Assembly: GCA_963580285.1 (NCBI GenBank)
Contig: OY757010.1
Coordinates: 74,194,858 to 74,258,857 of the forward strand
Direction of reading: 5' to 3'
DNA length: 64,000 bases
From: Lucinisca nassula
Taxonomy: Eukaryota; Mollusca; Bivalvia; Lucinida; Lucinidae
Part shown: one piece after another, positions 11,533 through 22,197 of the stretch
Numbering within the stretch: position 1 is the first letter of the stretch
Layout of the letters: each line of letters begins with the position of its first letter
Made by a program: the position numbers and the translations under genes
Notes under the pieces: generated by a model
Databases searched by the model: none
Told to the model about the DNA's origin: nothing
Seen by the model: the letters and a program-made list of their open reading frames with translations, nothing else

Positions 11533-12445
11533 TTAACCCTTATCTTGCTGTTCATGACAACCCCAATCTTTGCAAACAGTGTAGATCCAGATCAGATGGC
11601 TTTCGAAGAAGCCACGGTTCATGACAACCCCTACCTTTGCAAACAGTGTAGGTCCAGATCAGATGGCTTCTGAAGAAGCCACGGTTCATGACAACCCCTA
11701 CCTTTGCAAACAGTTTAGATCCAGATCAGTGGCTTCTGAAATAGCCACGGTTCATGACAACCCCTACCTTTGCAAACAGTGTAGATCCAGATCAGATGGC
11801 TTCTGAAGAAGCCACAGTTCACAACAACCCCTACCTTTGCAAACAGTTTAGATCCAGATCAGATGGCTTCTGAAGAAGCCACGGTTCACGACAACCCCTA
11901 CCTTTGCAAACTGTAGATCCAGATCAGATGGCTTCTGAAGAAGCCACGGTTCACAACAACCCCTACCTTTGCAAACAGTGTAGATCCAGATCATATGGCT
12001 TCTGAAGAAGCCACGGTACATGACAACCCCTACCTTTGCAAACAGTTTAGATCCAGATCAGATGGCTTCTGAAGAAGCCACGGTTCATGACAACCCCTAC
12101 CTTTGCAAACATTTTAGATCCAGATCAGATGGCTTCTGAAGAAGCCACGGTTCATGACAACCCCTACCTTTGCAAACAGTTTAGATCCAGATCAGATGGG
12201 TGGTTCATGACAACCCCTACCTTTGCAAACAGTGTAGATCCAGATCAGATGGTTTCTGAAGAAGTCATGGTTCACGACAACCCCTACCTTTGCAAACAGT
12301 GTAGATCCAGATCAGATGGCTTCTGAAGAAGCCATCTGATCAGGATCTACACTGTTTGACATTCAGTTAGTGCATTTGCAGGAATAAATTACATCAAGTT
12401 ATCTGATTGGTCGCTAAATTAATTATTCAATGGGATAAGGGTTAA
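11533..12445 (+). mobile_element. H-type MITE expanded by an internal 67 bp array
   Basis: TTAA-CCCTTATCTTGCTG on the left and TGGGATAAGGG-TTAA on the right mark a piggyBac-type MITE that is normally about 215 bp. Its left hairpin arm is amplified, giving a total of about 910 bp. Confidence 0.7.
11560..12340 (+). repeat. 67 bp tandem array from a MITE arm
   Basis: About 12 units of ACAACCCCTACCTTTGCAAA, GATCCAGATCAGATGGCTTC and GAAGCCACGGTTCATG. Spacing is 65-67 bp. A period of 67 is not divisible by three, so the small open frames are incidental. Confidence 0.88.
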
Positions 12446-12589
12446 ATTAAATTGTAGTCATAAAGTGACTGGACTTGAGCTAGTACAATCTCTATTGCTA
12501 GGATCCAAAGTAGAAACTGTGTTAAATAAACATGTTATGTTTAAACAAAAATGGGTAGATTATTTAGAAAAAATGACCATTTATAGTCA

Positions 12590-14656
12590 TTTTTATCCCC
12601 CGACCGAATAGGTTCGGGGGATATAGCGATCAGCCTGGCGTCCGTCCGTCCGTCCGTCTGTCCGTCCGTCCGTCCGTCCGTCCGTAGACGCAACCTTGTG
12701 ATGGCCATAACTCCTGTACCCTTTGAGATTCATTGATGGTTCTTGGCACAATTGTTCACAAGGCCGAGACGGCGTGTCATGCGCAAGAACCAGAACTCTG
12801 GATGCCATACTTTTTTAGTTATCTCCCCTTTTAATAAAATAGAGTGACTACTTTGTGATGGCCATAACTCCAATACCCTTTGAGAGATATTGATGGTACC
12901 TGGCACAGTTGTTCACAAGGCTGAGACGGCGTGTCATGCACAAGAACCACAACTCTGGTTGCCATGGTTTTGGAGTTATCTCCCCTTCCAATAAAATAGA
13001 GTGACAACCTTGTGATGGCCATAACTCTTATACCCTTTGAGTTTCATTGATGGTTCTTGGCACAATTGTTCACAAGGCTGAGACGGCGTGTCATGCGCAA
13101 GAACCAGAACTCTGGATGCCATACTTTTTAAGTTATCTCCCCTTTTAATAAAATAGAATGACTACTTTGTGATGGCCATAACTCCAATACCCTTTGAGAT
13201 ATATTGATGGTACCTGGCACAGTTGTTCACAAGGCTGAGACGGAGTGTCATGCACAAGAACCACAACTCTGGTTGCCATGGTTTTGAAGTTATCTCCCCT
13301 TCCAATAAAATAGAGTGACAACCTTGTGATGGCCATAATTCTAATACCCTTTAAGATATATTGATGATACCTGACACAGTTGTTCACAAGGCTGAGACGG
13401 TGTGTCATGCACAAGAACCACAACTCTGGGTGCCATGGTTTTTTAGTTATCTCCCCTTCCAATAATATAGAATCACTACCGTGTGATGGTCACATCTCTA
13501 ACACTCTTCGAGATATATTGATGATACTTGGTACAGTTTTACATGAGGTTAAGCAGGTGTGTCACGTGCAAGAACCACAACTCTGGGTGCCCTGGTTTTT
13601 TAATTATCTCCCCTGACAATATAACCTTGTGATGGCCATAACTCAAATACCCTTTGGGATATATTGTTGGTACTTGGCACAATTGTATACAACATTGAGA
13701 TCGCGCTTCATCCTAAGAACCACAACTCTGGGTGCTATGATATTTGAGTTATCTCCCCTTCCAATATAACAGTATGATAACCTTGTAATCATCGTACCTC
13801 CAATACCCTTTGAGACATATTTGTGGTACTTGATGCAGATGTACATGAGGTTAAGCACGTGTGTCATGCTCAAGAATTACAACTCTGGGTGCTCTGGTTT
13901 TTTATGCCCCCGGAATCTAAGAGATTCGGGGGCATATAGTTTTTGGTCTGTCCGTCTGTTTGTCCGTTTGTCCGTTTGCAAAAACTTTAACATTGGGCAT
14001 AACTTTTGAATGGTAATAGATAGAGCTTTCATATTTCACATGTGTATACCTTATCACAAGACCTTTCCAGTGGTACCATAATTTTTGATCTCGTGACCTT
14101 GAACTTGACCTTTGACCTATTTTTTTCAAAAATTTTTAAAACATTAACATTGGCGCTGTCCGGGGGCATCAGTGTTTCACAAACACATCTTGTTAGTTAT
14201 CTCCCCTTGCAATATAACCTTGTGATGGCCATAACTCCAACACCCTTTGAGATATATTGAAGGAACTTGGCACAATTGTATACAAGGTACAGAAGGGATG
14301 TCATGTGCAAGAACCACAACTGTTGGTGCTGTGGTATTTGAGTTATCTACCCTTTCAATATAACAGTATGACCTGCTTGTGATCACCATATCTCCAATAC
14401 CCTTTGAGACATATTGATGGTACTTTATACAGAAATACACGAGCTTAAGCAGGCATGCCATGCGCAAGAACGACATTTCTGAGTGCCCTGGTTTTTTAAT
14501 TATGTCCCCTAACAGTAAAATCTTGTGATGGCCATAACTCCAATACTTTTGTGATATATTGCTGGTTTAATTCTGTTGCACTTTCTATTGGTGAACAATC
14601 TTCTGAAGGCCATATTGGCTTTTGGTCGGGGGATTTGCCATCTCTTCCGATGGCTA
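12590..14656 (+). mobile_element. Element N: HINE-like element with 157 bp tandem core
   Basis: The 5' hairpin (ATCCCCCGACCGAATAGG, then TTCGGGGGAT) is followed by a GTCCGTCCG tract, a core of about 157 bp units (TTGTGATGGCC at 12853, 13010, 13167 and 13324) and a 3' end with the hairpin GCCATCTCTTCCGATGGC. It is inserted in a T-run of a V MITE and is itself interrupted by element M. Confidence 0.6.
13902..14193 (+). mobile_element. Element M: short HINE-like element inside N
   Basis: The 5' hairpin is ATGCCCCCGGAATC with GATTCGGGGGCAT, followed by a GTCCGTCTG tract and one core unit (TTAACATTGGGCATAACTTT). The 3' end is CACAAACACATCTTG. Removing it restores the N unit GGTTTTTTAGTTATCTCCCC. 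A related core array lies at 44368-45030. Confidence 0.65.
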
Positions 14657-14765
14657 TTTTTCTAAATAGACTATACATTTTTGGGATCCATCTTGAAACC
14701 CTGTTATATTTAAAACTGCGTTGTAACAAGATGTTTTAAAGAGATAGTGCTGTATTAAAATCTGG

Positions 14766-14875
14766 ACTTGGAGGAAAAGTGCCACAAAATTGGAAGCAAC
14801 ATCTCTAAAATTACCTAAATGGTGTTGACAGGGCTGTAAAACCTCACCACAAACAAAAAAAACAACAAATGTATC
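14766..14875 (+). mobile_element. G-type SINE fragment
   Basis: 3' part only: AGTGCCACAAAATTGGAAGC through AGGGCTGTAAAACCTC with a CAAACAAAAAA-type tail. Confidence 0.6.
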
Positions 14876-15216
14876 AGTTGACTGTACATATATAAATGTC
14901 TTTTAGTGGGCCACATGTAGTAGCAGTTTAATGGTATTTTTTTCAATAATTTCTTTGATTTGCCAATGCAAACCAGACATACCAATGCAAAACATAACCT
15001 TCTTACCTATTGCATAATGTTAACCCTACTAGCGCTAATCAGTACTAGCTAATGACATTGTCAAAGTATTTACCGGTAATTCCTTATCGAGAATTTGTGG
15101 TCTGTCTGCATCTTTTTGGCAGATAGTTCACATACATGTGTATATTGTGCCTTATTTACTCAGAAAATTTAGATAAAAAAAAAGATTGTTGTCGGCTCAA
15201 GAATTTCCCTAGGTAT
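14876..15216. other. No recognisable feature
   Basis: AT-rich sequence. I see no open frame, repeat family or RNA gene. Confidence 0.5.
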
Positions 15217-15429
15217 TTAACCCTTGTCCTGCTGAGTCCTGATATGTCTTATCTTTCAAACAATGTAGATCCAGATCAGATGGCTTCTGAAGAAGCCATC
15301 TGATCAGGATCTTCATTGTTTGTCATTCAGTTTGTGAATGTGTAGCAATAATTTGCATCAAGTAATCTGATTGGTTGATAATCAGTAGTGGGTGTGGCAT
15401 ATTTGAATATTCAGCAGGACAAGGGTTAA
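15217..15429 (+). mobile_element. H-type MITE, intact
   Basis: TTAA-CCCTTGTCCTGCTGA and TCAGCAGGACAAGGG-TTAA form clean inverted ends with TTAA on both sides, as in piggyBac-type MITEs. The central hairpin has tip TGGCTTCTGAAGAAGCCA. Length is 213 bp including both TTAA. Confidence 0.78.
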
Positions 15430-15553
15430 AGGGTTAAAGATTATGTATTGCAGAAGAATGCAGATTTGTTTATTTTAGGGAAGGGAATAAAGCTCCAGGG
15501 CTGTGGTTTCCGAAATATTTATTCCTAATCAATATGGATCAACTCGTAAAGTC

Positions 15554-16047
15554 TTTACCGTTGTTCTGCTGAACACTGCAACCCCTACCTTTGATAACTA
15601 TAGATCCAGATTAGATGGCATTAAGAAAACACACCTATACAAATACATTGCCACCTTTATCGCCGAAAAAATGAAAATTTTTATGATGAAAAATTGTGAT
15701 ATTTTTCTTATTTCTGCTCCAAATATAGATTGTGGGCACTCGTTACAACCGCCTCATCGAGGCGGTTCTAACGAGTACCCACAATCTATATTTTGGAGCA
15801 GAAATAAGAAAAATAAGGTATACCCCCAGAAACCCCCGTTTTAACTATATAAAAGTGGGGTTCAAGGGGGTCAAAATTATATAGGCATGTTTTCGTGATG
15901 GCTTCTGAAGAAGCCATCTGATTTGGATCTACTCTGATTTTCAGGCAGTTTGTGAATTGAATGAATACATCATGTCAAGTAATTTGATTGGTTGATAGTC
16001 AGAAATGGATGTGGCTAAATTAATCTATTCAGCAGGACAAGGGTTAA
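15554..16047 (+). mobile_element. H-type MITE interrupted by K1
   Basis: The left end is degenerate (TTTACCGTTGTTCTGCTGA) and the right end is AGCAGGACAAGGG-TTAA. The cassette-2 hairpin is broken at GATGGC by a K1 element; the other half resumes GATGGCTTCTGAAGAAGCCA. Confidence 0.65.
15624..15898 (+). mobile_element. K1-type MITE, near-intact
   Basis: The ends AAGAAAACACACCTATACAA and TATATAGGCATGTTTTCGT are inverted repeats. The central hairpin (about 15700-15812) has arms of over 50 bp around CCGCCTCATCGAGGCGG. GATGGC flanks both sides, suggesting an 8-9 bp target duplication that has since diverged. Confidence 0.68.
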
Positions 16048-16202
16048 GAGAAAAATTACTCATCAAAAGAGGAATTCTTTCCTTTAAGAATAGACCCCAC
16101 TTTTCAGAGGGACTCAGTATACAGGAATGCAAACAGGATGTCACCAAAGTTGTCTCCCTTACTAAACTGGTGGTAAATATATCAGATGTGTCTTTTCTCC
16201 TT

Positions 16203-16758
16203 AATAAGTTGCTTGGACTTAGCTCCCCCAGTCCATTGGGTCCTGGTGAAATAGATTGGGAGCATGGTGCTTCTGTGCAGAGCTAAAACTGACAGAACTT
16301 TTGAGTACTGGTAAACATCTTAGAAACGGGCCTCCGTGGTCTAGTGGATAAGAGCTCTGACTCTTAATCATTAGGTCTCTCACCACTGCGGGTTCGAGCC
16401 TGGCTCAGGTCACATGTGAGACACAAGTTCTGTAACAGAAGATCAGGTGGATTTTCTCCGATTACTCCGGTTTTTGCCCACCTCTGATTAACGATCGGCT
16501 CGATATGAGTGAAATAATCTTGAAAGGGCCGTAAAACCATTACCAAAAAAAAAAATAAATAAACATCTTTGAAGTTCTAAGCCTGCCCAGGAAAAGTGGA
16601 ACCCTCAAGCCCTAGAGGTTTGTTTGGGCAGTTTTGCTGTAGATGTCATTTCATCTCAATGTCTGGTAAAAGTCCCTTAAAATCGTAAGCAATGTCTCCA
16701 AAATGACCTAAATAGTGTTGATGGGGATGTTAACCTACACAAACAAACAATCAAATTG
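16203..16758 (+). mobile_element. G-type SINE split by a tRNA-SINE
   Basis: The left part contains GCATGGTGCTTCTGTGCAGA and AGTACTGGTAAAC; the right part resumes GAAGTTCTAAGCCTGCCCAG and ends GATGGGGATGTTAACC with an ACAAACAAACAA tail. Confidence 0.62.
16322..16559 (+). mobile_element. tRNA-derived SINE (Y family) with target duplication
   Basis: It has a pol III A box (TGGTCTAGTGG) and B box (GGTTCGAGCC) at tRNA-like spacing, a unique body (AGGTGGATTTTCTCCG) and an A-rich tail. TAAACATCTT flanks both sides (16312-16321, 16560-16569). Further copies are at 20107 and 36550. Confidence 0.8.
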
Positions 16759-16899
16759 CTTGGTCTCGTTAATGTAAGCATTAGTAGTGTTTTTAAACCT
16801 TTCACCCCCCGAGTTCATGAAAAATACTCTTTGTCTTTGAATTTGGACATGTCCATCAGTCAAATATGGGGTTTTGTCAATAATCATTAACAGAATGAC

Positions 16900-16961
16900 A
16901 AGCAGTGTAGATCCAGATGAGATGAGCCATCTGGCTCATCTCATCTGGATCTACACTGCTT
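16900..16961. repeat. Perfect 30 bp-arm palindrome (cassette 2 variant)
   Basis: Arms AAGCAGTGTAGATCCAGATG... (16900-16929) and their exact complement (16932-16961) are separated by two bases. The apical stem is GATGAGCCA/TGGCTCATC, unlike the usual GATGGCTTC. Confidence 0.9.
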
Positions 16962-18225
16962 GCATAGGTATCTGTACTGGTTTATAGGGTTGGAAGGGTT
17001 AAACTGTACTGTTATGGATCTTGGAATAAAATTTGGTTGGACAAATTTGGAGAAAAATAATATACTGAGCCAAAGTTATAATGCAACAGTGGTTTGTATT
17101 TATAATATTGAGCAGAATGTATATATATTCTACGAATCATCTATATAATAACACTGGCTAATGTCCTAAGTATCCAGCAGCACTTTGCTTTTAACATGTT
17201 TCGATCTGTTCAAGAAACAAACCAAATTCTGGAGCTAGGGTGTTTGTTAAAAATGAAACACATTGTGATTTTCAGGAACGCGGCATTTGACATGCATTCG
17301 TACACCTGAAATGAATATCGTTTTCTGAGAATATTGCTGTGAATTTTTTGTGTAATGATTTTTTTTATCTTAATCAATAGGTTTTCTTTAATTTTGATTA
17401 CAAGCAACAACATGTTTTCGCTTCCAGGCAAGAAATTATGGAACTAAGGCATAAAGGGTCCAATTGGCAATTTCAGAATTTGTCGAAGACAGTTCTGAGT
17501 CCTGCTGCAATAATTCCACAGAATTTTGTTTTCTAATGCCCTACAGCAATAAAAGTAAACGGGATTCAAAAGGTTTTCATTTGAAAATCCCATTGTTGGG
17601 ATTTGTCACCACTTTAATTTTCTATTGTTATCTATGGAATGTTCAGTAAAAACACCAACATGTCAGTCGTTAAAACTTTCTCGTTAAATTTTGAGACAAT
17701 GTGAAAGACATTTTTAAATCACATAATCTTTCCTTGTTGGGGGATCGTTTAAAAAGGAATTCTTGGAAAAATGGCATTCCAGATGTCTCCGTAAACGGAT
17801 GGAATCAAAATTATTGTTTTGACCAATCGGTTTCGACCTCCATAAACCATGCTCTGGAAAAACGAAATTAATGAAACCAACTCATTCATTGGTGATTGTT
17901 CAGCAACATATGTCATCCAGACTATCCTGCACCAGAAATTACCACGAAAATTTAACCATATCTATGTTGCGTTATGTGTTTGGCTCAGTATATTATTGAT
18001 GACATATTGATTTATTGATCTTGAGACATATCTTTAAAAACTCTTTATTCTGACTGTGTAATATATTGGTTGTCTCCATATTTTACTGTTTTGTAATTCT
18101 TTTATAATTGTTACACTGTTAGAAAGCTTTTACCTTTACAATAAAAGAATAACGAAGTGTGATATCTTGTTTTATATCATTTTCCAGGTTATGCCGGAGT
18201 TGTTTTCAGTTGTGGAGAAAAAAAA
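16962..18225. other. No recognisable feature
   Basis: About 1.26 kb of AT-rich sequence without a supported gene. It may be unique intergenic DNA or old, decayed repeat. Confidence 0.45.
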
Positions 18226-18514
18226 ACTTACGTTACGATAGCAATCCCGTGTGACATAGAGTTTCCTTTCATATCTCTAAAATGGTCAATTTTCTGAGGA
18301 AAATGTTTGATATTTCTCTTATTTGTACCCTAAACATAAGTTGTTGGTGCTTGTTAGAACCGCCTCATTGAGGCGGTTCTAACAAGTACCAACAAACTTT
18401 GTCTTGGAGCAGTAATAAAAAAATAATGTATGTGTATACCCCCATAAACCCCAGTTTTCTCTATATATAGTGGGGTTTACGGGGTCTACGTTTCAGGGAT
18501 TTGTTAACCTGATG
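18226..18514 (+). mobile_element. K2-type MITE
   Basis: The hairpin TTGGTGCTTGTTAGAACCGC with its reverse arm and tip CTCATTGAG (about 18320-18420) is followed by the small hairpin CCCAGTTTTCTCTATATATA and the right end ATTTGTTAACCTGATG. Confidence 0.6.
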
Positions 18515-18533
18515 CTAAACCTTTACATAGCCC

Positions 18534-18775
18534 TTAAGGGGAATGGGAACACCTGGCATATTTTTCCGCCATTTTTCAAAGGGAGACAACTTTCGGGACT
18601 TCCTGTTCGCCTTTCTATAAGCCCTGTCCCACTGAAAAAGGGGTCAACTCTTAAAGGAAAGAATTTGCTCCTCTGGAGCAAATTCGTTCCTTTAAGAGTT
18701 GACCCCTATTGACATGGGAGACAAAAATACTTTTGCAGGAGTTACCTCCCCTGAAGGTGTTCCCACTCCCCTTAA
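18534..18775. mobile_element. U-type MITE (TTAA-flanked)
   Basis: TTAA-GGGGAATGGGAACACC and GGTGTTCCCACTCCCC-TTAA are inverted ends. The central hairpin is AAGGAAAGAATTTGCTCC with GGAGCAAATTCGTTCCTT. The second copy is at 49270-49511. Confidence 0.72.
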
Positions 18776-18881
18776 GTGGGGGGATTTGTGAGGTGGTCAC
18801 CATTCTTGTGCCTGCTTTTAGCATTACCTTGCACCTGCTTTTAGCATGACACAATGTAAGGATCCGGTTTTCATTCCATTT

Positions 18882-19160
18882 ATTATACCCCCACAAATGA
18901 AATTTGGGGGGGTATATAGGAGTGAGCTTGTCGGTCGGTCTGTTGACTTGGTTTCCAGACGATAACTCAAAAAGCGCTTCACCGATTTTTATAATTTTTG
19001 GTACACTGATGTAACATCATAAAATACAGGTCAAGTTGGATTTCCACTACAATTCGTCAATTTTCGACATAGTTATGTACCCTTTCAAGTGAAAAAATTG
19101 CAAAATGCCGCTGTTGTACTATCAAGGCAGTTTTTGTTGGGGTATTCATCACCTTTACTG
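18882..19160 (+). mobile_element. Element R: 5' end of a HINE-like element
   Basis: The hairpin TTATACCCCCACAAATG with AATTTGGGGGGGTATA is followed by GGTCGGTCTG and a body (TCAAAAAGCGCTTCACCG) typical of these elements. No 3' terminus is clear. Confidence 0.45.
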
Positions 19161-19234
19161 ATAGCTCTAGTTTGTTTGTTCATTTGTTGATCATGCTGTC
19201 AACATTTGCATTCACCAAGGTGTCAACCCTAATG

Positions 19235-19396
19235 AGTAGTGTGTTTGAGTTTTACGTCCCACCAGCAGCTTAGGTCTTACGGAGATGAGACCTTGGTTTA
19301 AAGACTTGTCCGAAAGTCTGGAGAAGCTCGGGATTGAATCTGGGGCCCCTGGTTTATAAGGAAAGTAACTCATACACTACACCACGGAGGCTTCTA
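19235..19396 (-). mobile_element. tRNA-derived SINE (Z family) with 23 bp target duplication
   Basis: On the minus strand the head is AGAAGCCTCCGTGGTGTAGT, with a B-box-like region and a tail of GTTTGAGTTTTACG type. Positions 19212-19234 and 19397-19419 are identical 23 bp direct repeats. Confidence 0.75.
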
Positions 19397-19560
19397 TCAC
19401 CAAGGTGTCAACCCTAATGTTCGAAGTCCATTTCTCAAAAGAACAATAAGAGCTTCATTAATGACACTTAGTACAGACTTGCAGTTAGTAATGGCAACTT
19501 AAATGCAAACATCAATATTTGACTGGCCTACATTTCATGATTCACTAACTTTATGAAATA

Positions 19561-19909
19561 CAGTCGAACTTCAATGGCTCGAACACCTTTGGGACCACGA
19601 AAATCTGTTCCGAGACAGGGGTAGTTCGAGCCACTGAGAGTTACTGCCAGGAAGCATGACAGGGTTAATTTTGGGACATCTTTTGGGTGTTCTATAATAA
19701 GATGAATGCTGTGTGTACTCATTAGAATCGCCTCATCGAGCCGATTCTAATAAGTACACACAGCATACATTTGTAAGATAAAAGACTAAAGTCTCCTTAA
19801 TTATCCCCCACTAGTTCTTATGTAGAGGATTTCGCTAGGGGCTCAAGAATGGGTTCGACACATCCATGGTAAACGAGCCATCGGTGTTCGAGCCATCGAA
19901 GATCTACTG
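19561..19909. mobile_element. L-type TIR MITE (pogo/Tc1-like) carrying hairpin cassette 1
   Basis: The ends CAGTCGAACTTCAATGGCTC and the complement of GAGCCATCGAAGATCTACTG are inverted repeats with TA on both sides (19559-19560, 19910-19911). The CAGT start and TA target fit pogo/Tc1-like MITEs. Inside is TACTCATTAGAATCGCCTC with its reverse arm. Confidence 0.68.
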
Positions 19910-19911
19910 TA

Positions 19912-20710
19912 TTTGACTGGCCTACATTTCATGATTCACTAACTTTATGAAATATTGTGTTTATCCTGCATCAAGCCCAATATTCGAAGTCCAGTTCTTC
20001 AAGAAATGTAATAGCTTCATTAATCATACTTGGTACAGATGTAGGCATGACATTGCCTTTAGGTGGAATTATTGTGTATTTTTGACATGATCAACAGACT
20101 TCAATGACTTACTGCCTCTTAATCATAAGGTCTCTCACCCCTGCGGTTTGAGCCACACTTGGGTCAGGTGTGCAGGTTCTGCAACAGAGGATCAGGTGTT
20201 TTTTTCTAGGTTCTCCAGTTTTTGCACACCACTAATTAACAATGGGCTCAAAATAATTGAGATAATCTTGAAAGGGCTGTAAACCACATACCACTAAAAA
20301 TCTTTTGACATCGTGCATATATCTCAAACTTCTTGCCGACAAGGAAGGGACAGTAGCTAGAAAAGATTAACCCATAAAATGCCAATCACAAGTTTTTGTC
20401 TGCTTAGACATCTGCTAGTTAGTTTAAATATAATTTTTGCAAACAGTGTGGACCCAATTCCAAAATTACCCCCGTTATGTTTTCTGGAAGTATCCCTCAG
20501 TGGCTCGAACTACCGCTGTTTCGAACAAATTTCCGTGTCCCAAAGGGGTTTGAGTCATCGAAGTTCGACAGAATTTGACTGGCCTACATTTCATGATTCA
20601 CTAACTTTATGAAATATTGTGTTTACCCTGCATCAAGCCCAATGTTCCAAGTCCATTTCTTCAAGAAATGAAATAGCTTCATTAATCATACTGGGTACAG
20701 ATGTAGGCGT
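19912..20710. repeat. Duplicated segment around L-type ends
   Basis: GACTGGCCTACATTTCATGA and about 130 further bases occur after L (from 19914) and again from 20577 with few changes. A shorter copy precedes L (19517). Both long copies directly follow an L-type end. Confidence 0.7.
20107..20297 (+). mobile_element. tRNA-derived SINE (Y family), 5'-truncated
   Basis: CTTAATCATAAGGTCTCTCA, a degenerate B box (GGTTTGAGCC) and AATAATCTTGAAAGGGCTGT match the Y SINE at 16322. Confidence 0.65.
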
Positions 20711-20845
20711 CCTCTAGGAGCAGTCTGAATTGTGTCCACACTTTTTGTCTGCACGCAAAAATATATTTAAAAAGTTTGCAAAAATATTTAGCAGAAGACA
20801 TAAGCAGACAACATTTTCAGGGTTAAGGGTTAACCCGTTTTATTC
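20365..20845. mobile_element. W-type MITE, broken by an L fragment and a duplicated segment
   Basis: The left end TTAACCCATAAAATGCCAAT and the right end AACATTTTCAGGGTTAAGGG bracket half-hairpins GCAAACAGTGTGGACCC (20440) and GGAGCAGTCTGAATTG (20716). An L fragment (about 20483-20575) lies between them. Confidence 0.5.
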
Positions 20846-21099
20846 TGGAAACCAAAAAACAGGTCTCTTTCAAACAGTGCAGAATGAGGCATTTAGTCAT
20901 GACCTTCACTGTTTGCAAAAAAATCAGCAATTTTTAAACGAATGTCCACAATCAACTCAACCTGTTAACCATAAATTTTGAAATTGACAAGCTGCTATAT
21001 ATATGGCAGAGCTAGATTCCATTCAGCACAAAATTGGTTTAAGAGAGAAGCTTGAGAAAAAAGAAAGAGAAAATTGGAGAATCATCCCCAGCTGCAAGC

Positions 21100-21300
21100 A
21101 GCACCTTATATAGAGAAATCTGGGGTTTACAAGGATCTACATTATTTCTTCTACTATATTTCAACTGAATGATATAGGTGGTGGGTACTCGTTTGGACTG
21201 CCACAATTAGGTTGTTCCAATGACCACCAACAGCCTATGTTTGGAGTAAATATAAGAAAAATAGCACAATTCTTTTTCAGAAAAATAACTGTTTTTGTGA
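21100..21300 (-). mobile_element. K2-type MITE, degenerate
   Basis: GAAATCTGGGGTTTACAAGG, a decayed hairpin around GGTGGGTACTCGTTTGGACT and AATATAAGAAAAATAGCAC mark an old reverse copy. Confidence 0.5.
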
Positions 21301-21307
21301 TACCATA

Positions 21308-21500
21308 ATAGTCCTAAGTATTGGGACAGACAGGCCTAACTAAGCACAGCGTAAAGACCCAGATCAGACTGCTCCTGAAGGAGCAGTCTGATCAGGGTCT
21401 ACACTGTTTTGCCATTCTGCCTGCCCTTGTGAATTGCTTGCTGGATCATGAAAGTTTGGGATAATTTCGGCAAGTCCTGTATCTGACTTTTTAGGATTTT
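21308..21500 (+). mobile_element. I-type MITE with hairpin cassette 2
   Basis: CCTAAGTATTGGGACAGACA begins it, the hairpin arms GACCCAGATCAGACTGCTCC and their complement are central, and TTGTGAATTGCTTGCTGGAT follows. Other copies are at 29960, 43248 and 48690. Confidence 0.6.
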
Positions 21501-21679
21501 TGCAGTATGAAAGAATGCACCATGGCTCATGTGCGTGTTATCGTAATATAGTGGACACTGCACAACAAGGATTGCTCAGATGCAGATGTGCAGGCTGATC
21601 AGAGTCCTCACTGGTCACTATAGTCTACAAACATAATATTTTCACTTGCTGAGGCTCAACATCATGTTAACAAGTCCAT

Positions 21680-21965
21680 GTAATGAACATCCCTCTGAAC
21701 CCTACTTTATATAAAGAAATCTGGGGTTTACAGGGGTATACATTATTTTCCTTATTTCTACTACAAGACTAAGGTTGTGTGTACTCGTTAGAACCCCCTC
21801 AATGAGGCGGTTCTAACGAGCACTCACAACCTATTTTTGGAGTAAAAATAAGAAAAATATCAAATTTTCATGAGAAAAGAAACCATTTTGGAAAAATGAA
21901 AGTTTGCATTATTTCACACAGTGATGTTATCTTAATGAAAGCCTCAGCGAAGACCCAGATCTTTA
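21680..21965 (-). mobile_element. K2-type MITE, reverse copy
   Basis: CCATGTAATGAACATCCCTC begins it; the hairpin is GTGTACTCGTTAGAACCCCC with tip CTCAATGAG; the end is TTTCACACAGTGATGTTATC. Confidence 0.6.
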
Positions 21966-21979
21966 AATGAGTAAATTGA

Positions 21980-22197
21980 TAAACCCTTATCCTGCTGAAT
22001 AAATTAATTTGGCCACACCCATTTTTTAGTATCAACCAATCAAATGTCTTGATGTTTTTGTTTTTTTTCAATTCACAAACTGCATGACAAACAGTGTAGA
22101 TCCTGATCACATGGCTTCTGAAGAAGTCATCTGATCTGGGTCTACACTGTTAGCAAAGGTAGGGGTTGTCATGTTCAGCAGGATAATTAAGGGTTTA
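21980..22197 (-). mobile_element. H-type MITE, reverse copy
   Basis: AAACCCTTATCCTGCTGAAT and TCAGCAGGATAATTAAGGG are the inverted ends. The cassette-2 hairpin is imperfect (GATCACATGGCTTCTGAAG). No feature is recognised between 22198 and 22559. Confidence 0.65.

Larger units (their letters stand above)
12470..14755 (+). mobile_element. V-type MITE split by element N
   Basis: The left part (12470-12589) and right part (14657-14755) match the intact copy at 51508-51737: GACCATTTATAGTCATTTT continues into CTAAATAGACTATACATTTT. The intact copy has a TACACCACAAC terminal repeat flanked by TA. Confidence 0.6.

Noticed and set aside
11443..12326. Frames with repeated DPDQMASEEATVHDNPYLCK
   Set aside because: The 67 bp unit passes through all three frames and stops are common; it is a MITE-derived array.
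16005..16286. 93-codon frame
   Set aside because: It runs from the end of an H MITE into a G SINE, so most of it is repeat sequence.
16322..16400. Possible tRNA gene (A and B boxes)
   Set aside because: It is followed by a SINE body and A-rich tail and flanked by a target duplication, so it is a SINE head.
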